Source: an uncultured Prevotellaceae bacterium (lineage in GTDB: Bacteria; Bacteroidota; Bacteroidia; Bacteroidales; Bacteroidaceae). Taken from it: a stretch of DNA of 43,262 bases. Below are positions 16,625 to 24,379 of this stretch, one piece after another. Position numbers and translations under genes: made by a program. The DNA is taken from positions 1 to 43,262 of the forward strand of contig CACXYH010000029.1 in assembly GCA_902771785.1 (NCBI GenBank), in the 5' to 3' direction. The stretch's first letter is position 1. Each line of letters begins with the position of its first letter. Under the pieces are notes generated by a model. It ran no database searches. It was not told the DNA's origin and was given only the letters and a program-made list of their open reading frames with translations.

Positions 16625-19514
16625 GATGAAGCGTGGTTTGGTTTCTTTGTTCTTCGGCATCCTATCGGGCGTCTTTAGCACGGCTTGGGCGCAGGATGCG
16701 ATTGACCTTACAGGACTTTGGGAGTTTTCTACCAGCGACTCCCTGCGGTTCAGCGATTCTGTGATGCTGCCTGGCTCGATGCTCACCAACGGCAAGGGCG
16801 ACGACGTGAGCGTGCGCACCCAGTGGACGGGTTCGCTCTACGACTCGTCCTACTACTTCAACCCCTTCATGGAGAAGTATCGGCAGGAGGGGCAGATGAA
16901 GTTCCCCTTCTTCCTCACTCCGCAGAAGCACTATGTGGGAGCCGCTTGGTACAAGCGCACCATCTATGTGCCTCGCAGCTACAAAGGCCGCCGCATCACG
17001 CTCTTCCTCGAACGTCCGCACATCGAGACAACGGTCTACGTCAACGGCAAGCGCATCGGCCATCAGACGTCGCTCTCTACGCCCCATCGCTACGACGTGA
17101 CGCGAGCCATCAAGGCCGGCAGGAAGAACGAAATACTCATCCGCGTCTACAACGGCATCGAGAACGTCTGCGTAGGACAGGACTCGCATAGCGTCACCGA
17201 TCAGACGCAAGGCAACTGGAACGGCATCACAGGCCGCATGGAGCTGCAGCCACACTGGAAGAAGCTCAACATCAAGAGCTTCCAGCTGCAGACCGATAGT
17301 GCAGGCACCCACATGATTGTGAATCTTGAGAACCACGTCGACGGCGTGCGCATCATGCCCTTCTGGGACTACGACGTCACCGTCACGCTCACTCCCCTCT
17401 CAGGGCGCAACGCTGGTAAGATGGTCTATAAGAATGCGCTGCCCGCCCAGGGCGACAAGATAACCTTCGACATCGTGAGCGACCTCACGCTCTGGGACGA
17501 GTTCAATCCTTATCTCTATCGGCTGCGCCTTCAGGCCGGCGACGATGTGATAGAAACCAACGTGGGCTTCCGCCAGATGGCTGTCAAGGGGCGTCAGCTC
17601 TACATCAACAGGCGTCCGCTCTTCCTGCGAGGAACGGTAGAGAACTGCTGCTTCCCAGAGACGGGCTATCCGCCCACGACCGAAGACGAGTGGCTGCGCA
17701 TCTTCCGCAAGTGCAAGGAGTATGGGCTCAACCACGTGCGCTTCCACAGCTACTGCCCGCCCGAGGCCGCCTTTGCCGCTGCCGACCGCGTGGGCATCTA
17801 CCTGCAGCCTGAAGGCCCCTCGTGGCCCAATCACGGCGTGAAGCTGCGCCGAGGGCAGACGATTGACGAGTACCTGCTCGAAGAGTCGAAGCGCATCGTC
17901 GACGAGTATGGCCATCACCCCTCGTTCGTCATGATGGCGGCAGGCAATGAGCCTGCGGGCGACTGGGTCAGCTACTGCAACGACTGGGTGCGACAGATGA
18001 AGGACTACGACGCCTCGAAGCTCTACTGCGGAGCCAGCGTGGGCGGCGGATGGGCCTGGGACGGCGGCTCAGAGTATCACGTGAAGGGTGGGGCGCGCGG
18101 CCTCGACTGGGACCGACATGCCCCTTCGAGCGACGACGACTACTATAGCGGCATCGAGTTTCCGCGCAACTACAAGTCGGCAGAGCCCAACCAGAGCCCT
18201 ATCATCGCCCATGAGCAAGGCCAGTGGTGCGCCTTCCCTGACCTGAAGGAGGTGTCGCAATATACAGGTGCCTACAAGGCCGCTAACTTCGAGATATTCC
18301 GCGACCTGCTGGCGGCTGGCGGAATGGAGAGTCAGGCCGAGAAGTTCCTGCATGCCAGCGGAAAGCTGCAGACGCTCTGCTATAAATACGAGATAGAGCG
18401 CAACCTGCGCACCAAAGACTATGCCGGCTTCCAGCTGCTGGGACTCAACGACTACAGCGGACAGGGCACGGCGCTCGTGGGAGCACTCAACGTGTTCTGG
18501 CGCGAAAAGGGCTACACGTCGGCCAGCGAGTGGCGCGAGTTCTGCAGCCCGCTCGTGCTGCTGGCCCGCTTCCCCAAGTTTGTCTTCACCAGCGACGAGC
18601 AGCTACAGGTGCCCGTCGAGATGATGAACGCTACCCCCTGGCGCGTCAAGATGCCGTCGCTGCACTACGAAATTCTGCAGGGCGACACCACCGTGCTCGT
18701 CAGCGAAACGTTTCCAGACATGTCTGTCAACGTCGGCAAGAACAATCAGCTCGTCACCGTCAGCCTTCCGCTCCGTCAACTGCCTGCCCCCGCCAAGTAC
18801 ACGCTGGTGGCCAGCGTGGGTGGCGGCGTCAGCAACCGCTGGGACTTCTGGGTCTATCCTGAGACCCTGAGCGACAGCATCGATACGGCGCAGGTTGCCG
18901 CCGACAGCCTGCTCATTGCCGACGAGCTCAACCCTCAGGCCCTGCAAGCCCTGGAGCAAGGCCGCTCCGTACTGCTCACGGCAGCAGGCCGCGTCACCCT
19001 GGGCAGCGACGTGAAGCAAACCTATCTGCCCGTGTTCTGGAACACCTCGTGGTTCAAGATGCGTCCGCCCCACACCACCGGCGCTTATATCGACACCAGC
19101 CACCCCTTGTTCCGTCATGGATTCCCCACCGACGACTGGAGCAACCTCAACTGGTGGGAGCTGCTGAACAAGGCCCAGGTGATGAACCTGCGCGAGCTGC
19201 CCGCCAGCTATCAGCCTCCCATCCAGCCCATCGACACGTGGCACGTCAGCCGCAAGCTCGGCATGCTCATCGAAGCAAGGGTGGGGCAGGGCCGCCTGCT
19301 CATGACGACGATGGACATCACCAGCGACCTCGCCCATCGCCCCGTTGCCCGCCAGATGCGTCACGCCATCCTGAGCTACATGCGTAGTGCCGACTTCCAG
19401 CCCACGCTGCAGCTCACGCCCGACGTAGTGCGCCACTTCTACACCGAGCAGGCGCCTCCCGTCAATATGTTTACCAACGATTCGCCCGACGAACTGAAGC
19501 CCAAGCTGAAGTAA
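16623..19514 (+). CDS. GH2-family glycoside hydrolase, secreted
   Basis: A 963-residue enzyme with signal peptide (LVSLFFGILSGVFSTAWAQ). The layout is GH2-like: a sugar-binding jelly roll with AAWYKRTIYVPRSYKGRRI, an immunoglobulin-like domain, then a TIM barrel beginning with NRRPLFLRGTVENCCFPE and VRFHSYCPPEAAFAAADRVG. The acid/base is Glu443 in AAGNEPAGD and the likely nucleophile is Glu531 in IAHEQGQW. About 350 further residues form C-terminal beta domains. GH2 includes beta-galactosidases, beta-glucuronidases, mannosidases and exo-galacturonidases. This distant member cannot be assigned a sugar, although coupling with GH35 and a possible esterase suggests a branched galactose-containing glycan. 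Start at 16623 or 16626. Confidence 0.85.
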   Translation: MMKRGLVSLFFGILSGVFSTAWAQDAIDLTGLWEFSTSDSLRFSDSVMLPGSMLTNGKGDDVSVRTQWTGSLYDSSYYFNPFMEKYRQEGQMKFPFFLTPQKHYVGAAWYKRTIYVPRSYKGRRITLFLERPHIETTVYVNGKRIGHQTSLSTPHRYDVTRAIKAGRKNEILIRVYNGIENVCVGQDSHSVTDQTQGNWNGITGRMELQPHWKKLNIKSFQLQTDSAGTHMIVNLENHVDGVRIMPFWDYDVTVTLTPLSGRNAGKMVYKNALPAQGDKITFDIVSDLTLWDEFNPYLYRLRLQAGDDVIETNVGFRQMAVKGRQLYINRRPLFLRGTVENCCFPETGYPPTTEDEWLRIFRKCKEYGLNHVRFHSYCPPEAAFAAADRVGIYLQPEGPSWPNHGVKLRRGQTIDEYLLEESKRIVDEYGHHPSFVMMAAGNEPAGDWVSYCNDWVRQMKDYDASKLYCGASVGGGWAWDGGSEYHVKGGARGLDWDRHAPSSDDDYYSGIEFPRNYKSAEPNQSPIIAHEQGQWCAFPDLKEVSQYTGAYKAANFEIFRDLLAAGGMESQAEKFLHASGKLQTLCYKYEIERNLRTKDYAGFQLLGLNDYSGQGTALVGALNVFWREKGYTSASEWREFCSPLVLLARFPKFVFTSDEQLQVPVEMMNATPWRVKMPSLHYEILQGDTTVLVSETFPDMSVNVGKNNQLVTVSLPLRQLPAPAKYTLVASVGGGVSNRWDFWVYPETLSDSIDTAQVAADSLLIADELNPQALQALEQGRSVLLTAAGRVTLGSDVKQTYLPVFWNTSWFKMRPPHTTGAYIDTSHPLFRHGFPTDDWSNLNWWELLNKAQVMNLRELPASYQPPIQPIDTWHVSRKLGMLIEARVGQGRLLMTTMDITSDLAHRPVARQMRHAILSYMRSADFQPTLQLTPDVVRHFYTEQAPPVNMFTNDSPDELKPKLK

Positions 19515-19556
19515 AGGTTTTGGGTTCGTTGCAGCATCTTCGCGCATACCCTCCAC

Positions 19557-19665
19557 GAATCGCCTCGATTGGTCGGATGAATCGCCTCGATTAGTCGGAT
19601 GAATCGGGTCGATTAGTCGGATGAATCCCCCCGATTGGTCGGATGAATCTTTGCGATGGGTCGGA
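19557..19665 (+). repeat. Tandem array, 22-bp period, family A (five units)
   Basis: Units start at 19557, 19579, 19601, 19623 and 19645, each exactly 22 bases apart. Each has arms AATCG and CGATT (imperfect in the last two) flanking three variable bases (CCT, CCT, GGT, CCC, TTG), then a 9-base spacer close to GGTCGGATG or AGTCGGATG. The same family is found at 28459-28552. No open frame or spacer-like unique sequence is present, so it is not CRISPR. Confidence 0.9.
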
Positions 19666-19695
19666 AGGCCTTTTGCCGCATGCTCCGCAAGTCAG

Positions 19696-19827
19696 GTCTC
19701 CTGCTGCCGGTTCGTGAGGCTCCTACTGCCGGTTCGTGAGGCTCCTACTGCCGGTTCGTGAGGCTCCTACTGCCGGTTCGTGGGCCTCCTACTGCCGGTT
19801 CGTGCCCCTCTTGCTGCCGGTAGGAGC
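19696..19827 (+). repeat. Tandem array, 22-bp period, family B (six units)
   Basis: The word CTGCCGG recurs at 19704, 19726, 19748, 19770, 19792 and 19814, exactly 22 bases apart. The units read CTCCTACTGCCGGTTCGTG plus a few bases; units 2-4 are identical over most of their length, and variation is concentrated at the junction (AGG, GGC, CCC). The last unit ends in GTAGGAG, the inverse of CTCCTAC, so the array can close as a hairpin. It lies 30 bases after the family A array. Confidence 0.9.
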
Positions 19828-19880
19828 CCCTCTCCCTAACGGGTAGCAGAACAATATCCGGCAAATTCTTTACTGGAAAT

Positions 19881-19911
19881 TTGGAAATATGAAAATAAAA
19901 CCATATCTTTG
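19881..19911 (+). promoter_or_regulatory. Promoter of the preA-like gene
   Basis: TTG at 19881-19883 and TATCTTTG at 19904-19911 are 20 bases apart. The ATG follows 59 bases downstream. Confidence 0.75.
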
Positions 19912-19970
19912 CAGCGATGATATAACTATAGCCACGAATTTTAACTAAAAACCAATAAAACCTTCGTGAT

Positions 19971-21440
19971 ATGGAATACGCTCATAGAAAAATGAACATC
20001 TACGAGGAAGCCATCCATTGTCTGATGTGCCTCGATGCTCCTTGTACGAAAGCCTGCAAAACGGGCGACCCCGCACGTGCCATCCGTGCCATCCGTTTCG
20101 ACAACCACAAGCCCGCCCTGCAATGGGTGAAAGACTGCTCCGACGAAGACTTGGAACGGGCCGAGCAGGCCTGCATCCACTACAACAGCCCCATCCGCAT
20201 TCGTAGCCTCATTCGCAGCATTCTCGACGACGACGTGGACAACAGCCACTATCCTGACTTGAGCATCGATTTCTGCGGCATCAAGTGCGAGAATCCGTTC
20301 TTCCTGGCATCGTCGGCAGTATGCACAAACTATGAGATGGTGGCCCATGCCTTCGATATGGGATGGGCAGGCGTATTCTATAAGACCATCTGCCTGGAGG
20401 ACATCTATGAAGTGTCGCCGCGCTTCGACGCGATGTATGCTGCCGCACGCGGCGACTTCTATGGATTCCGCAATATGGAGCAGCTGAGCGAGAACAGCGT
20501 AGAGGTCGACTTCGACATCCTGCACAGGCTGAAGCGCGATTACCCCACCAAGATTGTCGTTGCCTCCATTATGGGAAAGACCGAAGAGGAGTGGGCCACT
20601 CTGGCAAAGATGGCCCAAGAGGCCGGCTGCGATGCGGTAGAGCTCAATTTCTCTTGTCCGCAGATGAAGACCGAGGGCATGGGCAGCGACGTAGGTCAAA
20701 GCCCAGAGCTGGTCGAGGCTTTTACCGCCTGCGTGAAGCGTGCCGTCACGATACCTGTGATTGCCAAGATGACGCCTAACATCACCCATATCACAGAGCC
20801 TGCCGAAGCATCGCTTCTGGGAGGTGCCGATGCCCTGTCGGCCATCAATACCATCAAGTCGGTGACGATGAGCCAAAAGGCAGAGGTCTCCGACCAGCGC
20901 ACCATCTCAGGCTATTCTGGCCGCGCCGTTCGTCCCATAGCCCTGCGCCATGTGCTGGAGATGGCCCAGATGCCGCAGAAGCCCGTGCTGAGCGGCATCG
21001 GCGGTATCGAGACGTGGCGCGATGCGCTCGAGTTCATACAGCTGGGCTGCAGCAATGTACAGGTGTGCACGGCCGTCATGCAGTATGGCTATCGCATCAT
21101 CGACGACCTGATACTGGGACTCCAGCGCTATATGGTCAAGTGTGGCGTCACCCGTCTGCAGGAGTTGGTGGGCGAACAGCTGCCGTCGTTCACGAAGCCA
21201 AGCGATCTGAATCGCACCACCATCGTCTATCCGAAGTTCAATGCGGAGCAATGCGTCGGCTGTGGTCGCTGTGCCATATCCTGTAGCGACGGCGGCCATC
21301 AGGCCATCGTTTTCGACGTCGAGGCCCGTCGTCCCCGTTTGGTGGGAACCAAGTGCGTGGGCTGTCACCTCTGCCGGTTGGTTTGCCCCACTGGTGCCAT
21401 TGGCTTATCCAAGCGAGTCGAAAAGAAAAGCGCGAAGTGA
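19971..21440 (+). CDS. preA: PreA-like NAD-dependent dihydropyrimidine dehydrogenase subunit with extra N-terminal Fe-S motif
   Basis: A 489-residue protein. From about residue 78 it follows PreA/DPD: an FMN barrel starting LSIDFCGIKCENPFFLASS, then ELNFSCPQMKTEGMGSD, VGQSPELVEAF and AKMTPNITHI, ending in two [4Fe-4S] motifs, CVGCGRCAISC and CVGCHLCRLVC. PreA reduces uracil and thymine. The unusual part is the first ~75 residues, with Cys17, Cys20, Cys25 and Cys29. That 3-5-4 spacing matches the first N-terminal cluster of DPD/PreT, but the FAD- and NADPH-binding domains that normally follow are absent and no PreT gene is adjacent. PreA in E. coli is about 410 residues. A different electron donor, or a partner encoded elsewhere, is inferred. 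The gene has its own promoter. Confidence 0.85.
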   Translation: MEYAHRKMNIYEEAIHCLMCLDAPCTKACKTGDPARAIRAIRFDNHKPALQWVKDCSDEDLERAEQACIHYNSPIRIRSLIRSILDDDVDNSHYPDLSIDFCGIKCENPFFLASSAVCTNYEMVAHAFDMGWAGVFYKTICLEDIYEVSPRFDAMYAAARGDFYGFRNMEQLSENSVEVDFDILHRLKRDYPTKIVVASIMGKTEEEWATLAKMAQEAGCDAVELNFSCPQMKTEGMGSDVGQSPELVEAFTACVKRAVTIPVIAKMTPNITHITEPAEASLLGGADALSAINTIKSVTMSQKAEVSDQRTISGYSGRAVRPIALRHVLEMAQMPQKPVLSGIGGIETWRDALEFIQLGCSNVQVCTAVMQYGYRIIDDLILGLQRYMVKCGVTRLQELVGEQLPSFTKPSDLNRTTIVYPKFNAEQCVGCGRCAISCSDGGHQAIVFDVEARRPRLVGTKCVGCHLCRLVCPTGAIGLSKRVEKKSAK

Positions 21441-21476
21441 TGGCTTAATTATTGTTGAAATGCAGGTGTAGAAAAA

Positions 21477-21510
21477 GTTGGCGCGCCCTATGATGTGTGG
21501 GCGCGCCAAC
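21477..21510 (-). terminator. Strong terminator between preA and aldA
   Basis: Perfect 12-base arms GTTGGCGCGCCC and GGGCGCGCCAAC surround a 10-base loop. On the minus strand the stem is followed by CTTTTTC, giving a rho-independent terminator for aldA. On the plus strand it may also end preA transcripts, although the U tract is poor in that direction. Confidence 0.85.
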
Positions 21511-21547
21511 CTGCTGTGTGTTTGGATGCGTGTGAGCGTCGATGGCT

Positions 21548-22990
21548 CTACATGTCGTCCCAGGTGTCGAGGTAGGTGACGTGGGTGACGAGGTATTCGT
21601 CGACGCCGTGCTTGCCGTCGGCTCCGCCTATGCCGCTCTTCTTTACGCCGGCATGGAAGCCCTGAATGGCCTCGAAGTGCTCGCGGTTGATGTAGGTCTC
21701 GCCGAACTCCAGCTCGCGGCAGGCCTTGACAGCGATGTTCAGGTCCTTGGTGAAAATGCTCGATGCCAGGCCGTATTCGCAGTCGTTGGCATAGGCGATG
21801 GCCTCGTCGATGTCGGTGAACTCAACCAGTGGGATGACGGGGCCGAAGGTCTCCTCATGGATGATGTCCATGTCCTGCGTGCAGTTGTCGAGCACGGTGG
21901 CTGCATAGAAATAGCCTTTCGTGCCCACGCGATGGCCGCCGCAGAGCAGCTTGGCACCCTGCTTGATGGCTCGCTCTACCTTCTCGGTGACGCTTTCCAA
22001 AGCGCGTGCCTCTACCAGCGGACCCATGTCGACACTCTCGTCGGCGCAGACATCGCCCACCTTTACCTTCGACATCTTGTCGACCAGGATTCGGGTGAAG
22101 GCTTCCTTCACTTCCTTCTGCACGTAGACGCGCTCGGCGTTGTTGCATATCTGGCCGTTGTTGCCGATGCGTGAGTCGACTATCCATTGGGCGGCGCGCT
22201 CGAGGTCGGCATCCTTCATGACGATGGCGGGGGCCTTTCCGCCCAGCTCGAGGCTCACCTTGGTGATGTTCTTCGAGGCGGCGGCCATGATGCTCTCGCC
22301 GGCGCTGACGGAACCGGTGACCGACACGATGTCGATCTTGGGCGAGCCGGCCATCTCGTTGCCGATGACGCTTCCCTTACCAGTTACGATGTTGATGACG
22401 CCGGCGGGCAGACCGATTTCGTCGACCACCTTAGCAAACTCGGTGCAGTTCTCTGGGGTGAGCTGCGAGGGCTTTATGACGATGGTGCAGCCGGCAATGA
22501 GGGCTGCGCCGGCCTTGCGGGCGATGAGGAAGAAGGGGAAGTTCCAAGGCAGGATGCCGGCAACGACGCCGATGGGCTTCTTGGTGAGCAGGATGGTCTC
22601 GTTGGGACGGTCGCTGGGAATGATTTCGCCCTCGATGTGGCGAGCGAAGCTGGCCATATACTCGAAGTAGCTGATGGTGGCGCCCACCTCGATGGAGGCC
22701 CAGTTGCGGGTCTTTCCTTGCTCGCGCATGATGATTTCTGTGAACTCCAGTTCGCGGGCCTTGATGCCTGCGGCAATCTTCAGCAGATACTGGGCACGCT
22801 CAATGGCGGGCGTCTTGGCCCACTGCTTCTGGGCGGCACGGGCTGCGTCGAGCGCACGGTTCACATCTTCAATCGTTCCTTCGGGCTGACGGGAAATCAC
22901 TTCCTCGGTCGAGGGGTTCAGCACGTCAATCCACTTGCCGTTCGAGCTCTCGCAGAACTGGCCGTTAATGTACATTTGTAAGTCTTTCAT
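21548..22990 (-). CDS. aldA: Lactaldehyde dehydrogenase-type aldehyde dehydrogenase
   Basis: A 480-residue NAD-dependent aldehyde dehydrogenase. Landmarks: GILPWNFPFFLIARKAGAAL, IVIKPSQLTP, LELGGKAPAIVMKDADL (general-base Glu), NNGQICNNAERV (catalytic Cys), EETFGPVIPL. The C-terminal YINREHFEAIQGFHAG and KSGIGGADGKHG are close to E. coli AldA, which oxidises L-lactaldehyde (from fucose and rhamnose) and glycolaldehyde. No fucose or rhamnose genes are nearby, so the pathway is inferred from the protein alone. It is a single gene with its own promoter and terminator. Confidence 0.88.
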   Translation of the reverse strand: MKDLQMYINGQFCESSNGKWIDVLNPSTEEVISRQPEGTIEDVNRALDAARAAQKQWAKTPAIERAQYLLKIAAGIKARELEFTEIIMREQGKTRNWASIEVGATISYFEYMASFARHIEGEIIPSDRPNETILLTKKPIGVVAGILPWNFPFFLIARKAGAALIAGCTIVIKPSQLTPENCTEFAKVVDEIGLPAGVINIVTGKGSVIGNEMAGSPKIDIVSVTGSVSAGESIMAAASKNITKVSLELGGKAPAIVMKDADLERAAQWIVDSRIGNNGQICNNAERVYVQKEVKEAFTRILVDKMSKVKVGDVCADESVDMGPLVEARALESVTEKVERAIKQGAKLLCGGHRVGTKGYFYAATVLDNCTQDMDIIHEETFGPVIPLVEFTDIDEAIAYANDCEYGLASSIFTKDLNIAVKACRELEFGETYINREHFEAIQGFHAGVKKSGIGGADGKHGVDEYLVTHVTYLDTWDDM

Positions 22991-23037
22991 ACGTGTAATA
23001 CAGTTTTAGAGGTTAGTTTTTGATAATAATACGTCAG

Positions 23038-23067
23038 CAAAAATACAAATAAAAAACGAGACTGCAA
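23038..23067 (-). promoter_or_regulatory. Promoter of aldA, overlapping the upstream terminator
   Basis: On the minus strand TATTTTTG lies at 23045-23038 and TTG at 23067-23065, 19 bases apart. The -33 box falls in the loop of the terminator hairpin that ends the dsbD-desulfidase transcript. Confidence 0.65.
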
Positions 23068-23085
23068 GCGCAAGCCTCGTTTTTT
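23051..23085 (-). terminator. Terminator of the dsbD-cysteine desulfidase operon
   Basis: Arms AAAAAACGAG and CTCGTTTTTT pair perfectly over ten bases around a 15-base loop. On the minus strand the stem ends in a run of T. It lies 19 bases after the desulfidase stop codon and is symmetrical, so it could work in both directions. Confidence 0.85.
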
Positions 23086-23104
23086 ATGATATTTTTAATG
23101 TTCG

Positions 23105-24379
23105 TCAGCAGCCCTTCGTGGTCATGATGCGCAGCACCATGTCGTCGGTGACGCCCATTCCGTCGGCGCCGATGCTGGTCAGGTTGTGGATGCTGCGGTC
23201 TACGCAGTCGTCGACGATGCCTTCGGCAGAGCTGACGCACTTGCCCTCCATAGCCAGCAGGGCTGAGAGCACGGCGGTGCTGACGCCCGAGGTGATCTTC
23301 AGCGAGCAGGAGGGCTTGGCGCCGTCGCATATCATGCCCGTCAGGTTGGCAATCATGTTCTTCACGGCATAGCAGACGCGCTCGTAGCTGCCGCCCATGA
23401 GGTAGGTGATGCCGACGCTCGAGCCGATGGAGGCTACGACGCAGCCGCACAGGGCCGACAGCGTGCCCAGCGACTGCTTGATGTAGATGGCGGTGAGATG
23501 GCTCAGCATGAGGGCGCGGATGAGCTCTTCGTGGGTGTTCTCGTTCTCTTTGGCATAGACGCACACGGGGTTGGTGGCACAGATGCCCTGATTGCCTGAG
23601 CCCGAGTTCGACATGACGGGTATCATGGCGCCGCCCATGCGGGCATCGCAGGCAGAGGCCGTGCGGGCAATGATGTGGGAGTAGATGCTGCCGCCGAAGA
23701 TGCCCTTGGCCAGGGGACGGTCGATGGTCTTGCCCAGGTTGTGGCCGTAGTTGCCCTTCAGCGCCTCGCGGGCTGCATTCATGTTGTAGCGCCGCGTGTC
23801 TTCGATGAAGCTGATCTCGTCGAGCGGGGCCGTGGTTGCGAAGTCGTAGACGAGTCGCATGTTGAGCTGTATTTCCTGTTTGTCGGCGCCGTCAGAGGAA
23901 CTGGCTTGTGCAGCCTGTGCTCCGTTTTCCACGAAGTGGGTGTGGCTGCCTGCAATAATGGCGGTGGCGTGCTTGTCGCCGGCTTCGACGATGATTTCGA
24001 TGTAGAGCTTCTCGGTGATGCCTTCCTTGAGGCGGATGTCGATGCGCTGTTCGGCGATGTACTGCTTGCCGGCCTCAAGGGCCTCAGGTGTGAGGTCTTT
24101 CAGCACCTCGAGCTTGTATTCGCTCTTGCCGATGAGGGCTCCCAAGGCGATGGCGATGGGGAGCCCCACCATGCCCGTGCCGGGAATGCCGACGCCCATT
24201 GCGTTTTTCAGGATGTTGGCGCTGAGTAGTGCGGTGATTTTCTGGGGTTTGCAGCCCAGCTGCTCTGTGGCTTTGGCTGTGCACAGGGCCACGGCCATGG
24301 GCTCGGTGCAGCCGATGGCCGGCACCACCTGCTGGTGTACGAGTGCTATGATTTGTTGTCGTGTTTCCTTGTCAATCAT
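23105..24379 (-). CDS. L-cysteine desulfidase family protein (CyuA/YhaM, UPF0597)
   Basis: A 424-residue cytoplasmic enzyme of the family that breaks L-cysteine into pyruvate, ammonia and sulfide using an oxygen-sensitive [4Fe-4S] cluster; relatives are annotated as serine dehydratase alpha-like. Seen here: VVPAIGCTEPMAVALCTA near the N-terminus (the family's GCTEP motif), KNAMGVGIPGTGMVGLPIA, MSNSGSGNQGICATNPVCVY, and the late cysteines in LSALCGCVVASIGSS and MICDGAKPSCSLK, which are candidate cluster ligands. The ATG overlaps the dsbD stop (ATGA), so the two are translationally coupled. That links cysteine breakdown with thiol-electron export, a plausible but unproven functional pairing. 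Confidence 0.85.
   Translation of the reverse strand: MIDKETRQQIIALVHQQVVPAIGCTEPMAVALCTAKATEQLGCKPQKITALLSANILKNAMGVGIPGTGMVGLPIAIALGALIGKSEYKLEVLKDLTPEALEAGKQYIAEQRIDIRLKEGITEKLYIEIIVEAGDKHATAIIAGSHTHFVENGAQAAQASSSDGADKQEIQLNMRLVYDFATTAPLDEISFIEDTRRYNMNAAREALKGNYGHNLGKTIDRPLAKGIFGGSIYSHIIARTASACDARMGGAMIPVMSNSGSGNQGICATNPVCVYAKENENTHEELIRALMLSHLTAIYIKQSLGTLSALCGCVVASIGSSVGITYLMGGSYERVCYAVKNMIANLTGMICDGAKPSCSLKITSGVSTAVLSALLAMEGKCVSSAEGIVDDCVDRSIHNLTSIGADGMGVTDDMVLRIMTTKGC

Larger units (their letters stand above)
19515..19970. other. Gene-free 456-base stretch with repeats and preA promoter
   Basis: No credible coding region. It contains, in order, a short unremarkable stretch, five 22-bp units of repeat family A (19557-19665), a 30-base linker with AAGGCCTT and GCATGC palindromes, six 22-bp units of family B (19696-19827), about 50 bases without clear signal, and the promoter of the preA-like gene. 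Apart from the promoter, the content is repeats. Confidence 0.8.

Noticed and set aside
19557-19827. CRISPR array
   Set aside because: Variation between units is only 3 to 5 bases, with no 30-base unique spacers and no cas genes nearby.
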